A DNA stretch of 64,000 bases, from NCBI RefSeq assembly GCF_003073135.1, contig NZ_PGDQ01000016.1, positions 1 through 64,000 of the forward strand, read 5' to 3'. Origin of the DNA: Euzebya rosea (GTDB taxonomy: Bacteria; Actinomycetota; Nitriliruptoria; Euzebyales; Euzebyaceae). The notes beneath the pieces are model-generated. The model was given only the letters and a program-made list of their open reading frames with translations. It was not told the DNA's origin and did not search any database. Both the position numbers and the translations under genes were made by a program. This document shows, in pieces, positions 16,030 to 23,590 of the stretch; position 1 is the stretch's first letter; each line of letters begins with the position of its first letter.

Positions 16030-16749
16030 ATGGGGTCGGTGCCGATCGTGACCGATCCCCGAACAGTCGGCGCCGCCCTCGTGGCGGCGCTGCTGCTGTC
16101 CGGCTGCGCCGGAGGCGGTGGCGCGGACACAGCGGCCCCCACGTCGGCCCCCGCGTCTGCGGCGACGACGGACACGGCCCAGCAGGACCAGCAGGACCAG
16201 CAGGGCGAGGACAAGACCTATCCGGAGCTGCAGCTCGACGACCGGCTCGAGCCGATCCCGGCACCGCCCGCCGGCGCCGACCCGACGGTCGCACCCGCGG
16301 CCTCGGAGCCGGCAGCGGACGCCGGCGGCAGCCCGACGTTCAGCCTGCCGACGGTGCCGCTGGGCACCCCGGCGGTCAGCGGGAGCTGGGAGGTCACGAT
16401 CCACGGGATCGTCGACCCGCTGGAACCGGTCAACACCATCTCGGTGCCGGAGGAGGGCAGCCGGTTCGTCGGCCTCGACATGGAGGTGCACCACCTCGGC
16501 ACCGAGCCGCGGACGTTCTCCGCGTCGTTCTCCACCGAGATGCTGCTGACCGACGGCACGTTCGTCGACGTGCGGGTGGCGACGCTCCACGAACCGCCGG
16601 GGCCCGGCGGGGAGATGAAGCCCGGCGAACGACAGCGCGGGATCGTCGTCTACGAGGTCCGGCAAGCCGTGGACGTCATCACCGACGCCGTCATCGTCCT
16701 GGGCCGCGCGTTCGCGACCAGCGAACCGGCGTACCTGGCCCTTCGCTGA
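16030..16749 (+). CDS. Lipoprotein with a DUF4352-like beta domain
   Basis: A 239-residue putative lipoprotein. The signal ends in LLLSGC (Cys26), followed by a long Ala/Thr/Pro/Gln-rich linker. The C-terminal 130 residues form an Ig-like beta domain resembling DUF4352/telokin-type extracellular domains (FVGLDMEVHHLGTEP; GIVVYEVRQAVD). The function is unknown. It begins four bases after the carboxylase alpha stop and is probably co-transcribed. Its last codons (LALR stop) are the first unit of a five-copy 15-base tandem repeat that continues into the intergenic region. Confidence 0.7.
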   Translation: MGSVPIVTDPRTVGAALVAALLLSGCAGGGGADTAAPTSAPASAATTDTAQQDQQDQQGEDKTYPELQLDDRLEPIPAPPAGADPTVAPAASEPAADAGGSPTFSLPTVPLGTPAVSGSWEVTIHGIVDPLEPVNTISVPEEGSRFVGLDMEVHHLGTEPRTFSASFSTEMLLTDGTFVDVRVATLHEPPGPGGEMKPGERQRGIVVYEVRQAVDVITDAVIVLGRAFATSEPAYLALR

Positions 16750-16809
16750 CTGGCCCTTCGCTGACCGGCCCTTCGCTGACCGGCCTTCGCTGCCCGGCCC
16801 TTCGCTGAC
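16736..16809. repeat. Five tandem copies of a 15-bp unit spanning a stop codon
   Basis: The unit is YGGCCCTTCGCTGAC. Copies lie at 16736-16750, 16751-16765, 16766-16780, 16781-16794 (one base short, with a substitution) and 16795-16809. The first contains the final codons and TGA of the lipoprotein gene, so each later copy also carries a TGA in the same phase. It looks like slippage or duplication seeded by the gene end. Confidence 0.92.
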
Positions 16810-16826
16810 TCACCCCGGGCTGTCGC

Positions 16827-17888
16827 TCAGTCGGCGAACACGTCGATCTCGGTGGCCTTGACCGACACCCAGATGCCACCGCCGCGGCCGAGCTCGAGGT
16901 CGGCGACGGCGGTCGCCGTCACCTCGGCCACGATGGGGACCCGCCCGGCGATGGAGACCCGCATGCGACCGGCCCGTCCGTCGACGGAGACCACGCCGCC
17001 GTGCCAGACGTTGCGCGGGCTGCCGCTGGGGCGCCCGCGGTGCAACGACACCGCTCGCGGGAGGATCGTCGCGAGGGCGGGACCGCGGACGTCGGTCGCC
17101 ACCGCCAGGCTCTGGTCGCTGTCGGCCAGGTGGAACCGTCCGTCCTCGACCCGTCCCCGGTACAGGTTCAGCCCGACCAGCGCCGCGACCCAGTCGGTCC
17201 GCGGCCGCCGCGTGACGGCGCGCAGGTCACCGGACTGGCTGACCGTGCCGTCCTCGACCACGACGAGCCGGTCGGCCAGCGCGTAGGCGTCGACCGGATC
17301 GTGGGTGACGATCACGGTTGGCCCCTCGATGCGCGCGAGGACCGTGGCCAGCAGGCGGCGAACCTCTGCCCGGGTGCGGACGTCGAGGTTCGCCAGCGGC
17401 TCGTCCAGCAACAGGACCCGCGGATCCGACGCCAGCGCCCGCCCGAGCGACACCCGCTGGGCCTGCCCCGTAGACAGGGTGTCGGCCCGGTGGTGGCCGA
17501 TCTCCGACAGCCCGAGGGCGTCGATCCAGCCGTCGGCATCCACCAGCGCGTCGGGGCCGCCGACCCCGGCGTCCAGGGCGATGGCGACGTTGGTGCGCAC
17601 GTCCAGGTGTGGCAACAACAACGGCTCGGCGAGGACGAGCCCGACGCGGCGGTCGGCGGTGGGCACCCGTCGCCGTCCGCCGTCGTCCCACACCTCCTCC
17701 CCCAGGGCAACCGTGCCCCGATGCGGCCGGTCGAGGCCGGCGATCGCCCGCAGCACCGTGGTCTTGCCAGCACCCGAGGGACCGACCACACCGATGACCT
17801 CGCCGGGTTCGGCGGTGAACGCCACGTCGACGTCACGGTCGGGGACGACGACGTGGACGTGCAGCTCCCCCGGGACCCCTGCGGTCAT
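16827..17888 (-). CDS. modC: Molybdate ABC transporter ATPase with C-terminal MOP domain
   Basis: ATP-binding subunit of the molybdate (or tungstate) importer, 353 residues. Walker A is VGPSGAGKTT, the signature is the variant LSTGQAQRVSLGRAL, and Walker B is VLLLDEPLANLD, followed by the H-loop VIVTHDPVDAY. The C-terminal 70 residues are a molybdate-binding MOP/TOBE domain (VSVDGRAGRMRVSIAGRVPI), which lets intracellular oxyanion inhibit transport in ModC proteins. The start ATG overlaps the permease stop (ATGA, 17885-17888). It is the last gene of lpdA-modA-modB-modC. Choice of molybdate over sulfate or iron rests on the MOP domain and the adjacent ModA. Confidence 0.88.
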   Translation of the reverse strand: MTAGVPGELHVHVVVPDRDVDVAFTAEPGEVIGVVGPSGAGKTTVLRAIAGLDRPHRGTVALGEEVWDDGGRRRVPTADRRVGLVLAEPLLLPHLDVRTNVAIALDAGVGGPDALVDADGWIDALGLSEIGHHRADTLSTGQAQRVSLGRALASDPRVLLLDEPLANLDVRTRAEVRRLLATVLARIEGPTVIVTHDPVDAYALADRLVVVEDGTVSQSGDLRAVTRRPRTDWVAALVGLNLYRGRVEDGRFHLADSDQSLAVATDVRGPALATILPRAVSLHRGRPSGSPRNVWHGGVVSVDGRAGRMRVSIAGRVPIVAEVTATAVADLELGRGGGIWVSVKATEIDVFAD

Positions 17889-18655
17889 GTCGTCACACCC
17901 AGGCGGCCACGCAGGCCGACGAGGACCAGCAAGCTGATCGCGAGCAGCAGCAGGCTGAGCAGGACGGCCGAGGGCTGGTCGGTCTGCAGCTGCAGGTAGG
18001 TGGCCAGCGGCATGGTCTGGGTCCGGCCGGGCAAGTTGCCGGCGAAGGTGATCGTCGCGCCGAACTCCCCGAGCGCCCTGGCCCATGCCACGGCCAGTCC
18101 GGCGCGGATCCCGGGCCCGGCCAGCGGCAGGGTGACCCGCCTGAACAGCCGATAGCCGGACATGCCGTAGACGCCGGCCATCTCCTCCATGCGGGGATCG
18201 ACGCCACGGACGCCGGTCTCCACCGCGAGGACGCAGAACGGCAGGGCGACGAACACCTGCGCGAGGACGACCGCAGCGGAGGTGAAGGGGACGACGATGC
18301 CGATGCCGGCCAGGACCTCCCCGAACACGCCGGACCGGCCCCAGAGCAGCTGCAGGGCGACACCGCCGACGACCGGTGGCAGCACCATGGGGACCAGCAC
18401 GACGGGACGGAGCCACGACCAGCGCTCGTCCCGGGCGAGCACCCATCCCAGCGGCACGCCCACGAGCGCGACGACCACCGTGGCGATCGACGCCGTCACG
18501 ATCGACAGCGTCATCGCCCCGATCACCCGCTCGTCGAACAGCCGGGAGGGCAGGGTCGACCACGGCGCGGCGAACACCAACGCCAGCAGCGGCAGCGCCA
18601 GGAGGGCGACCGCGATGGCGGCGAGCGGGTGCAGGGGGCCGGCGGTTCGGTTCAC
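17885..18655 (-). CDS. modB: Molybdate ABC transporter permease
   Basis: Membrane subunit of the molybdate importer, 256 residues, with about six hydrophobic helices. It has the conserved binding-protein-dependent permease loop EMAGVYGMSGYRLFRRVTLP followed by ARALGEFGATITFAGN, the typical ModB/CysT signature. It is between modA (10 bases upstream) and modC (four-base overlap). The GTG start lacks a clear ribosome-binding sequence and probably depends on upstream translation. No ModE-type site was recognised near the operon. Confidence 0.88.
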   Translation of the reverse strand: MNRTAGPLHPLAAIAVALLALPLLALVFAAPWSTLPSRLFDERVIGAMTLSIVTASIATVVVALVGVPLGWVLARDERWSWLRPVVLVPMVLPPVVGGVALQLLWGRSGVFGEVLAGIGIVVPFTSAAVVLAQVFVALPFCVLAVETGVRGVDPRMEEMAGVYGMSGYRLFRRVTLPLAGPGIRAGLAVAWARALGEFGATITFAGNLPGRTQTMPLATYLQLQTDQPSAVLLSLLLLAISLLVLVGLRGRLGVTT

Positions 18656-18665
18656 GTGTCCCGGA

Positions 18666-19400
18666 TCATGGACCGGCGAACCCGAAGCGGCGCAGGATTT
18701 GCTGCGCCTCGGTGGTGGCGAGGAACTCGAGGAAGCCGCCGGCGGCGTCGGTCAGCAGCAGCACCTCGTAGGTGATCTCCGGCTGGACGTCCGCCGGCAG
18801 CTCGATGCCGTCGACCGTGTCGAGGGCGACGACATCGGAGGCGTAGGCGATGGCCGCGTCGGCATCGCCCTGCACGACCCGGCTGACGACCGCGCGGGTG
18901 TCGGGCTCCAGCGAGACCGGCTGCAGGTCCACCCCGGCCGCGTCGAGCGCCTCCAGCGCGTAGGCCCCGACGGGCACCTCCGCCGCACCGAGCACGACAT
19001 CGAGGTCGGTGAGGTCGGCCAGCGACGCGACGTCCTGCGGGTTGCCGGCGGGCACGACGATCACCAGCCGGTTGGTGGCCAGCACGATCGGCTCGCCCTG
19101 CCCGAGCCCGGCGTCGGTGACCGAGCGGACCGACTGCGGGTTGGCCGAGGCGAACAGGTCCGCCGGCGCACCGTCGACGATCTGGCCGGCCAGGATCTGG
19201 CTCCCACCGAGGTTCAGGACGATGTCGACGTCGGGATGGTCGTCCTCGTAGGCCCGCTCGAGCTCGTCGAAGGCCTCGGTCAGCGAGGCAGCCGCAGACA
19301 CCACCACCTGCTGGGGCCCCGCGACCGAGCAGGCGGCCCCGGCCGGACCCAGCACGAGCAGGCACACCGCGAGCAGTGCACCGACCCCGCGCGGAGTCAC
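18666..19400 (-). CDS. modA: Molybdate-binding periplasmic protein
   Basis: Extracytoplasmic molybdate-binding protein, 244 residues. The N-terminal signal ends ...AGAAC, a possible lipobox, so it is probably tethered. The family hallmark VVVSAAASLTEAFDELERAY begins the mature domain, followed by LNLGGSQILAGQIVDGAPADLFASA, the oxyanion-pocket region, and YASDVVALDTVDGIELP. The GTG start (19398-19400) overlaps the TGA of the flavoprotein gene lpdA in a GTGA, so modA translation should be coupled to it, an unusual partner for a molybdate operon. The longer open frame upstream lies inside lpdA and is not used. Confidence 0.88.
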   Translation of the reverse strand: MTPRGVGALLAVCLLVLGPAGAACSVAGPQQVVVSAAASLTEAFDELERAYEDDHPDVDIVLNLGGSQILAGQIVDGAPADLFASANPQSVRSVTDAGLGQGEPIVLATNRLVIVVPAGNPQDVASLADLTDLDVVLGAAEVPVGAYALEALDAAGVDLQPVSLEPDTRAVVSRVVQGDADAAIAYASDVVALDTVDGIELPADVQPEITYEVLLLTDAAGGFLEFLATTEAQQILRRFGFAGP

Positions 19401-20821
19401 TGCGCTGCGGCGGTGGCCAGGCCCATCAGCTGTCGGGCGGCCTCGGCGGTCGATCCGCCCATGGAGGGGTAGATGGTGAACGCCTGGGCGACCTGGCCGA
19501 CCGTCAGCCGGTTGTGGACGGCGACGCTCAGTGGGGTGATCAGGTCCGAGGCGTTGGGCGCCACGACGGTCGCCCCCAGCACGGTACCCGACCCCTTCCG
19601 CGCATGGATCTTGACGAACCCGACGGTCGCCTCCTCCATCTTGGCGCGCGGGTTGCCGGCGAAGTCCAGCCGGATGGTGTCGACCGGACCGTTCGCCGTG
19701 TCGTCGTCGGGCCCCTGCATCCCGACCGTGGCGACCTGGGGGCTGGTGAACACGCAGGCCGCGACGGCGTCCCACCGAAGCGGCGCGACGGCCATCCCGA
19801 GGGCGTGGTACATGGCGTTGCGGCCCTGCATCGCGGCAACGGAGGCCAGCATGATGCCGCCCGTGACGTCACCGGCCGCGTAGACGGTCCGCACGTTGGT
19901 CCGGCTGACCGCATCGACGGGGATCGCGCCGTCCGGACGGGTCAGCACGCCCGCGGCCTCCAGGCCCATGCGACGGGAGTTGGGGATCATGCCGACGCAG
20001 TACAGGGCGTGGCTGGCCTCGATCCACTCCTCCTGCCCGCCGTCCTTGTCGCCGACCTTGACCCGGACGCCGTCGTCGTTGACCTCCATGTCGTAGGCAC
20101 GACGACGCCGATGGATGGTCATCCCCCAGCGCTCGAACTCGCCCTCCAGCACCGCCGCGGCGTCGGGGTCCTCGCTGGGCAGGATCATGTCGCGGGAGCT
20201 GACGAGGTGGACGTCGACGCCGAACTTGGCGAACGCCTGGGCGTACTCGGCGCCGGTGACGCCCGAGCCGACGACGACCAGCCGCTCCGGGGGTTCCTGC
20301 AGCGCGAACAGCTCACGGGAGGTGAACACGCGCCTGCCGTCGGGGGTGGAGAAGGGCAGTCGACGCGGGTGGGAGCCGGTGGCCACCAGGATCGCGTCGG
20401 CGTGCAGCACCTCGACCGTGCCGTCCTCGGTCTCCACCTCGACGGTCTCCGGACCGGCCAGGCGACCGGTGCCGCGGAGGATCGTGGCCCCCGCGGCGGC
20501 GACCTTGGACTCGATGTCGGCGGACTGGTCCAGGCCGAGCAGGCGAACGCGGTCCATGACGGCCGCGATGTCGGCGTGGGTGCGCCCGCTCAGGTCGACA
20601 CCCCCCTCCAGGTGCACGCCCAAGCGGCTGGCGGTCTGCATCGACCCCATCGCGACCGACGAGACAATCATCGCCTTGGAGGGCACGCAGTCCCACAGGA
20701 CGCTGTTGCCGCCGAGGCCCTCACGGGACACCACGGTCACGTCGGCGCCCTGCTCCGCTGCGACGAGCGCCGCTTCGTAGCCGCCGGGGCCTCCGCCGAG
20801 AATCACGATCCGCTGTTGCAT
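19397..20821 (-). CDS. lpdA: NAD(P)H-quinone dehydrogenase of the LpdA family
   Basis: FAD-dependent pyridine-nucleotide oxidoreductase, 474 residues, with the dihydrolipoamide dehydrogenase fold: FAD site IVILGGGPGGYEAALVAAEQ at residues 5-24, NAD site VVVGSGVTGAEYA, FAD site VYAAGDVTGG, and a C-terminal dimerisation domain. The redox motif is incomplete: Ser40 and Cys45 (GGNSVLWDCVPSK) replace the usual CxxxxC pair. That is the pattern of mycobacterial LpdA (Rv3303c), which reduces quinones rather than lipoamide. The ATG is seven bases after TACGGT, suggesting a leaderless start; the longer upstream frame is rejected. Overlap with modA makes it first gene of a four-gene operon. Confidence 0.85.
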   Translation of the reverse strand: MQQRIVILGGGPGGYEAALVAAEQGADVTVVSREGLGGNSVLWDCVPSKAMIVSSVAMGSMQTASRLGVHLEGGVDLSGRTHADIAAVMDRVRLLGLDQSADIESKVAAAGATILRGTGRLAGPETVEVETEDGTVEVLHADAILVATGSHPRRLPFSTPDGRRVFTSRELFALQEPPERLVVVGSGVTGAEYAQAFAKFGVDVHLVSSRDMILPSEDPDAAAVLEGEFERWGMTIHRRRRAYDMEVNDDGVRVKVGDKDGGQEEWIEASHALYCVGMIPNSRRMGLEAAGVLTRPDGAIPVDAVSRTNVRTVYAAGDVTGGIMLASVAAMQGRNAMYHALGMAVAPLRWDAVAACVFTSPQVATVGMQGPDDDTANGPVDTIRLDFAGNPRAKMEEATVGFVKIHARKGSGTVLGATVVAPNASDLITPLSVAVHNRLTVGQVAQAFTIYPSMGGSTAEAARQLMGLATAAAQ

Positions 20822-20828
20822 CGTCTGG

Positions 20829-20834
20829 ACCGTA
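20829..20834 (-). promoter_or_regulatory. -10 box for leaderless lpdA-mod operon
   Basis: TACGGT on the minus strand lies seven bases before the lpdA ATG. It is just downstream of the 16-bp repeat tract. Confidence 0.5.
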
Positions 20835-20850
20835 TCCGACGACGGAAGAT

Positions 20851-20910
20851 CGTCCAGAAGCGGAGTCGTCCAGAAGCGGAGTCGTCCAGAAGCGGAGTCG
20901 GTCAGAAGCG
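20851..20910. repeat. Three exact plus one partial copy of a 16-bp tandem repeat at a gene end
   Basis: The unit CGTCCAGAAGCGGAGT occurs exactly at 20851-20866, 20867-20882 and 20883-20898. A degenerate copy CGGTCAGAAGCG at 20899-20910 contains the reverse-strand stop (TGA at 20902-20904) and last codons of the FMN-barrel gene. The repeats also sit just upstream of the lpdA promoter. Confidence 0.92.
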
Positions 20911-21312
20911 TCGCCCGGTCACCTGGTCGACCTCGATCGTGACGTAGGTGGGCTTGAGTCCGCCCGCGGAGGGCTCCAGCCGGCTCAGGCGGAGGAAGGC
21001 GGCTTCGTCCTCGTCGGTCACGACCGACGACCGTCCACGGACCAGCACGCTCCAGGCGTGGGCGACGTGGCCGTCGGCCACGACGACGGAGTCGATCTCG
21101 AAGGCCATCATCCGACCGTCGGCGGCGGCGTCGATCTTGCTGCCCGCGGCCGACCGGAACACGATGCGGCCCGCATCCAGCACGTAGTTGACGGGGAAGA
21201 TGACGGGCAGGCCGTCGTCGAAGGCCACCCGTCCGACGCCGTGCTGGTGCTCGCGCAGCAGGCGGACGCACTCGTCCATGGACAGCACTCTGGTCCGGTC
21301 AGCGGTGAACAT
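20902..21312 (-). CDS. FMN split-barrel (pyridoxamine 5'-phosphate oxidase-like) protein
   Basis: A 136-residue flavin/nucleotide-binding protein of the pyridoxamine phosphate oxidase-like group. The fold is seen in VGRVAFDDGLPVIFPVNYVLDAGRIVFRS and then KIDAAADGRMMAFEID, with HAWSVLVRGRSSVVTDEDE. Such small actinobacterial proteins bind FMN or F420 and act as reductases or nucleotide-binding stress proteins; several mycobacterial relatives belong to the DosR dormancy regulon. The ATG has GAGGAG six bases upstream. The gene lies beside a DevRS-like two-component system with DevR-type boxes 0.5 kb upstream, so shared regulation is plausible through co-transcription with the next gene. Its end carries the 16-bp repeat. 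Confidence 0.8.
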   Translation of the reverse strand: MFTADRTRVLSMDECVRLLREHQHGVGRVAFDDGLPVIFPVNYVLDAGRIVFRSAAGSKIDAAADGRMMAFEIDSVVVADGHVAHAWSVLVRGRSSVVTDEDEAAFLRLSRLEPSAGGLKPTYVTIEVDQVTGRRF

Positions 21313-21354
21313 GACGCGCTCCTCGTCTCGTGGGTGGGGTGGGCGGTCGTGGGA

Positions 21355-21831
21355 TCAGGCGGCAGTGCGGGAGGCGTTGGTCAGGCCGGGGACGAGCTCC
21401 TCGAGCAGGCGGTTGAGGGTGTGCCGGGCAACGTGGTGCATGACGAGGGCGTCGACGCCCCGTCCTGCGGCCCCGCCGGGCGGCTCGTACGCCCCGGTCA
21501 CCACCAGCAGGCTCTCGCCCTCGTCGCCGTCCGGAAGCAGCTGCACGCGACCATCGAAGGCCGGCAGCACGGTGTCCCTGTGGCTCGCGTCCGGTCGCAG
21601 CGGCACCCAGCGCAGCCTCCGGCCGATGCGGCCGTCGCTGATCACGACGCCACCGATGTGGGCACGAACGGCACGTGTGGCCCGCCCGGCCCGGACCAGC
21701 AGCAGCCAGCCGGCGCCGGAGCGTCGGGCATCTCCCGGTAGCCACTCGGCGGGATCCCGCTGGAGCAGCCTCGCGGCGACCCGGGCATCGTCGGGCCCGA
21801 GGACGGTGGCGGCGCGGACGGTGGTGGACAC
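21355..21831 (-). CDS. Unknown protein, possible relative of the divergent gene at 21939
   Basis: A 158-residue protein not confidently assigned. It is cytoplasmic, with no signal or membrane helix. Visible features are an N-terminal DPAEWLPG segment, strands around AHIGGVVISDG and RRLRWVPLRP, GAYEPPGG, and a C-terminal helix ARHTLNRLLEELV. The order of these elements (xPxxWLxG, strand, LP, GxY.P, terminal helix) resembles the divergently transcribed 21939 product, so the two may be distant relatives, perhaps of a START/SRPBCC-like fold. The GTG start is 36 bases from a GGGACGAAGGTCCC palindrome, so it is probably controlled with the DevRS-like system. The FMN-barrel gene follows after 42 bases. 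Confidence 0.55.
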   Translation of the reverse strand: MSTTVRAATVLGPDDARVAARLLQRDPAEWLPGDARRSGAGWLLLVRAGRATRAVRAHIGGVVISDGRIGRRLRWVPLRPDASHRDTVLPAFDGRVQLLPDGDEGESLLVVTGAYEPPGGAAGRGVDALVMHHVARHTLNRLLEELVPGLTNASRTAA

Positions 21832-21866
21832 GTGATCAGCTTGCGGGGAGCACCGGCCTGGGGGCA

Positions 21867-21895
21867 GGGACGAAGGTCCCGCGGACCTTGGGACC
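21867..21895. promoter_or_regulatory. Candidate DevR/DosR-type box pair
   Basis: GGGACGAAGGTCCC at 21867-21880 (on the other strand GGGACCTTCGTCCC), then a partial second copy GGACCTTGG within 21882-21895. It lies between divergent genes and upstream of the DevS/DevR-like genes. It matches the core GGGAC-N4-GTCCC of mycobacterial DosR sites and the boxes at 28823-28860. Confidence 0.6.
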
Positions 21896-21938
21896 CTCGA
21901 CGGGTGCTGGTCGTCCGCGACGCGGGTGTCATGGTGGC

Positions 21939-22403
21939 ATGGCGCGCCTCGTCCACTTCTGCTTCCACACCCCGAGCGACCCCGAGCAGGTCCTCGAGGC
22001 CCTCGTCGGCAAGCCCGAGGGGTGGCTGGGCGGCCAACGCGTCGACGACGCCGTGGTGCTCGTGACGCTCCGGCCGGCGGGGCTGCTGCCGGATCCGTCG
22101 ACGCCCGTGGCCGTGGAGGTCACCGTGGGCCCGGTGACCACCGACGCATCCGGACTCGTGCGCCGGCTGTCCTATCGGGTGGAGGGCCTGGTCCCCCTCG
22201 TCCGCTGCGACCTCGCGGTCGGCCCGGCCCCCGGGAACGGTGTCCGCGTCCGCCTGCAGGGCGAGTACCGTCCGACCCTCGCCTCGGCCGGAACGCTGAA
22301 CGGGCGCGAACCCCACGACGAGCACGCTGCGGCGGAGGCGATCGCCCAGCCGCTCGTTCTGTCCATCATCGAGCACGCCGTGGGCGGTAGGTTGCCCGTG
22401 TGA
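21939..22403 (+). CDS. Unknown protein upstream of the DevS-like kinase
   Basis: A 154-residue protein of unknown function, first gene of a three-gene operon with a sensor kinase and response regulator. No signal or membrane segment. Elements include KPEGWLGG near the N-terminus, a beta-rich middle (VAVEVTVGPVTTDASGLVRRL), GEYRPTL and a C-terminal helix AAEAIAQPLVLSIIEHAV. The layout recalls the divergent 21355 product. The start at 21939 is the first ATG giving a compact domain; an in-frame start further upstream is possible. Its TGA overlaps the kinase GTG (GTGA). A DevR-like box pair lies 44-72 bases upstream, so the operon is probably autoregulated. Confidence 0.55.
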   Translation: MARLVHFCFHTPSDPEQVLEALVGKPEGWLGGQRVDDAVVLVTLRPAGLLPDPSTPVAVEVTVGPVTTDASGLVRRLSYRVEGLVPLVRCDLAVGPAPGNGVRVRLQGEYRPTLASAGTLNGREPHDEHAAAEAIAQPLVLSIIEHAVGGRLPV

Positions 22404-23590
22404 ACGAGCCAACGACCACCACGAGGACCGAGCCACGAAGCGCGTCGAGGGCCGACCTAGAGACGCTGCTGGCGCAGATCGCCGAGGAGCTGTCGGGGCA
22501 GATCGACCTCGACCAGCTGCTGATGCGGATCGTCTCCGCCGCCCGGCACGTCACCGGCGCCCCCTACGCCGCGCTCGGCGTCCTGGCTCCCTCTGGCGAG
22601 TCGCTGGTGCGCTTCATCCACGAGGGAATGGACGCCGAGACGGTCAGGCGGATCGGTCCGCACCCCACGGGGGGTGGGCTGCTCGGGGAGCTGATCCGAC
22701 ACCCCGAGCCGCTGGTCGTCGACCAGCTCGACGCCCACCCCGCCTACCGGGGCTTCCCGCCGAACCATCCTCCGATGACGAACTTCCTCGGTGTCCCGGT
22801 CCGCGCGGGCGGACGGATCTTCGGCAACCTCTACCTGACCGACCGGCCGGGCGGCTTCGCCGAGGAGGACCTGCGCGCGGTGGCCATCCTTGCGGCGCAG
22901 GCGGGTGCGGCCATCCACGCCTCGGAGCTGGCCGACCGCTTGCGGGACGCCGCCGTCCAGGACGAACGCGAACGCATCAGCCGTGACCTCCACGACGGGG
23001 TCATCCAGTCGCTGTTCAGCGTCGGGATGGGGCTGGAAGGCGCCAAGGCCCTGGTCGATCGCGACTCCGAGCGGCTGCAGACCAGGATCGACATCGCGGT
23101 CGACCAGCTCGACGACACCATCCGCGAGATCCGCAACACCATCTTCACGCTGCGGCCGGGCGCCGCCGACCTCGGGCTGCAGCGCGGGTTGGTCGACCTC
23201 GCCCGGGAGTACGAGGTCAACGAGATCCTGCGGCCGGTGCTCAACGTCTCGCAGTCCCTCGACGTCCACGTCGAGGAGGAGCTGGTGCCCGACGTCCTGC
23301 ACATCGTGCGCGAGGCCCTGTCGAACGTGGCGAAGCACGCCACCGCGACACAGGTCATGCTGGACGCAGAGATCATCGCCGGCGAGCTGGTGATCAGCGT
23401 TCGTGACACCGGCGGTGGCTTCGACGCCGACACCGTCGTCCGCGGGAACGGCCTGGAGAACATGGCCGAACGCGCCGTGCTGCTCGGCGCCCACCTCGGT
23501 GTCACCTCCACGATCGGTGAGGGCACCACGGTCACCCTGACGGTGCCGCTGTACCCGCCCACCCCCGAGCCGGAGGACACCCAGGGATGA
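22400..23590 (+). CDS. DevS/DosS-like sensor histidine kinase with one GAF domain
   Basis: Soluble 396-residue sensor kinase. Residues 20-175 are a GAF domain close to those of mycobacterial DosS/DosT, with the segment FPPNHPPMTNFLGVPVRAGG and FGNLYLTDRPGG. His123 of HPPM lies in the region that supplies the haem ligand in DosS/DosT GAF-A, so haem binding is plausible but unproven. Mycobacterial homologues carry two GAF domains; here there is one. A HisKA_3 dimerisation domain follows with the phosphorylated His198 (ERISRDLHDGVIQSLFS) and a HATPase domain (VREALSNVAKHA; DTGGGF; GNGLENMAERA). The start overlaps the upstream stop (GTGA) and the stop overlaps the regulator (ATGA). A TAGGTT lies six bases before the GTG, perhaps an extra internal promoter. 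Confidence 0.87.
   Translation: MNEPTTTTRTEPRSASRADLETLLAQIAEELSGQIDLDQLLMRIVSAARHVTGAPYAALGVLAPSGESLVRFIHEGMDAETVRRIGPHPTGGGLLGELIRHPEPLVVDQLDAHPAYRGFPPNHPPMTNFLGVPVRAGGRIFGNLYLTDRPGGFAEEDLRAVAILAAQAGAAIHASELADRLRDAAVQDERERISRDLHDGVIQSLFSVGMGLEGAKALVDRDSERLQTRIDIAVDQLDDTIREIRNTIFTLRPGAADLGLQRGLVDLAREYEVNEILRPVLNVSQSLDVHVEEELVPDVLHIVREALSNVAKHATATQVMLDAEIIAGELVISVRDTGGGFDADTVVRGNGLENMAERAVLLGAHLGVTSTIGEGTTVTLTVPLYPPTPEPEDTQG

Noticed and set aside
16827-18563. Longer 578-residue start for modC
   Set aside because: The extra N-terminal part lies inside modB in another frame and has Arg/Gly/Ala-rich shadow composition. The ATG overlapping the modB stop is the natural start.
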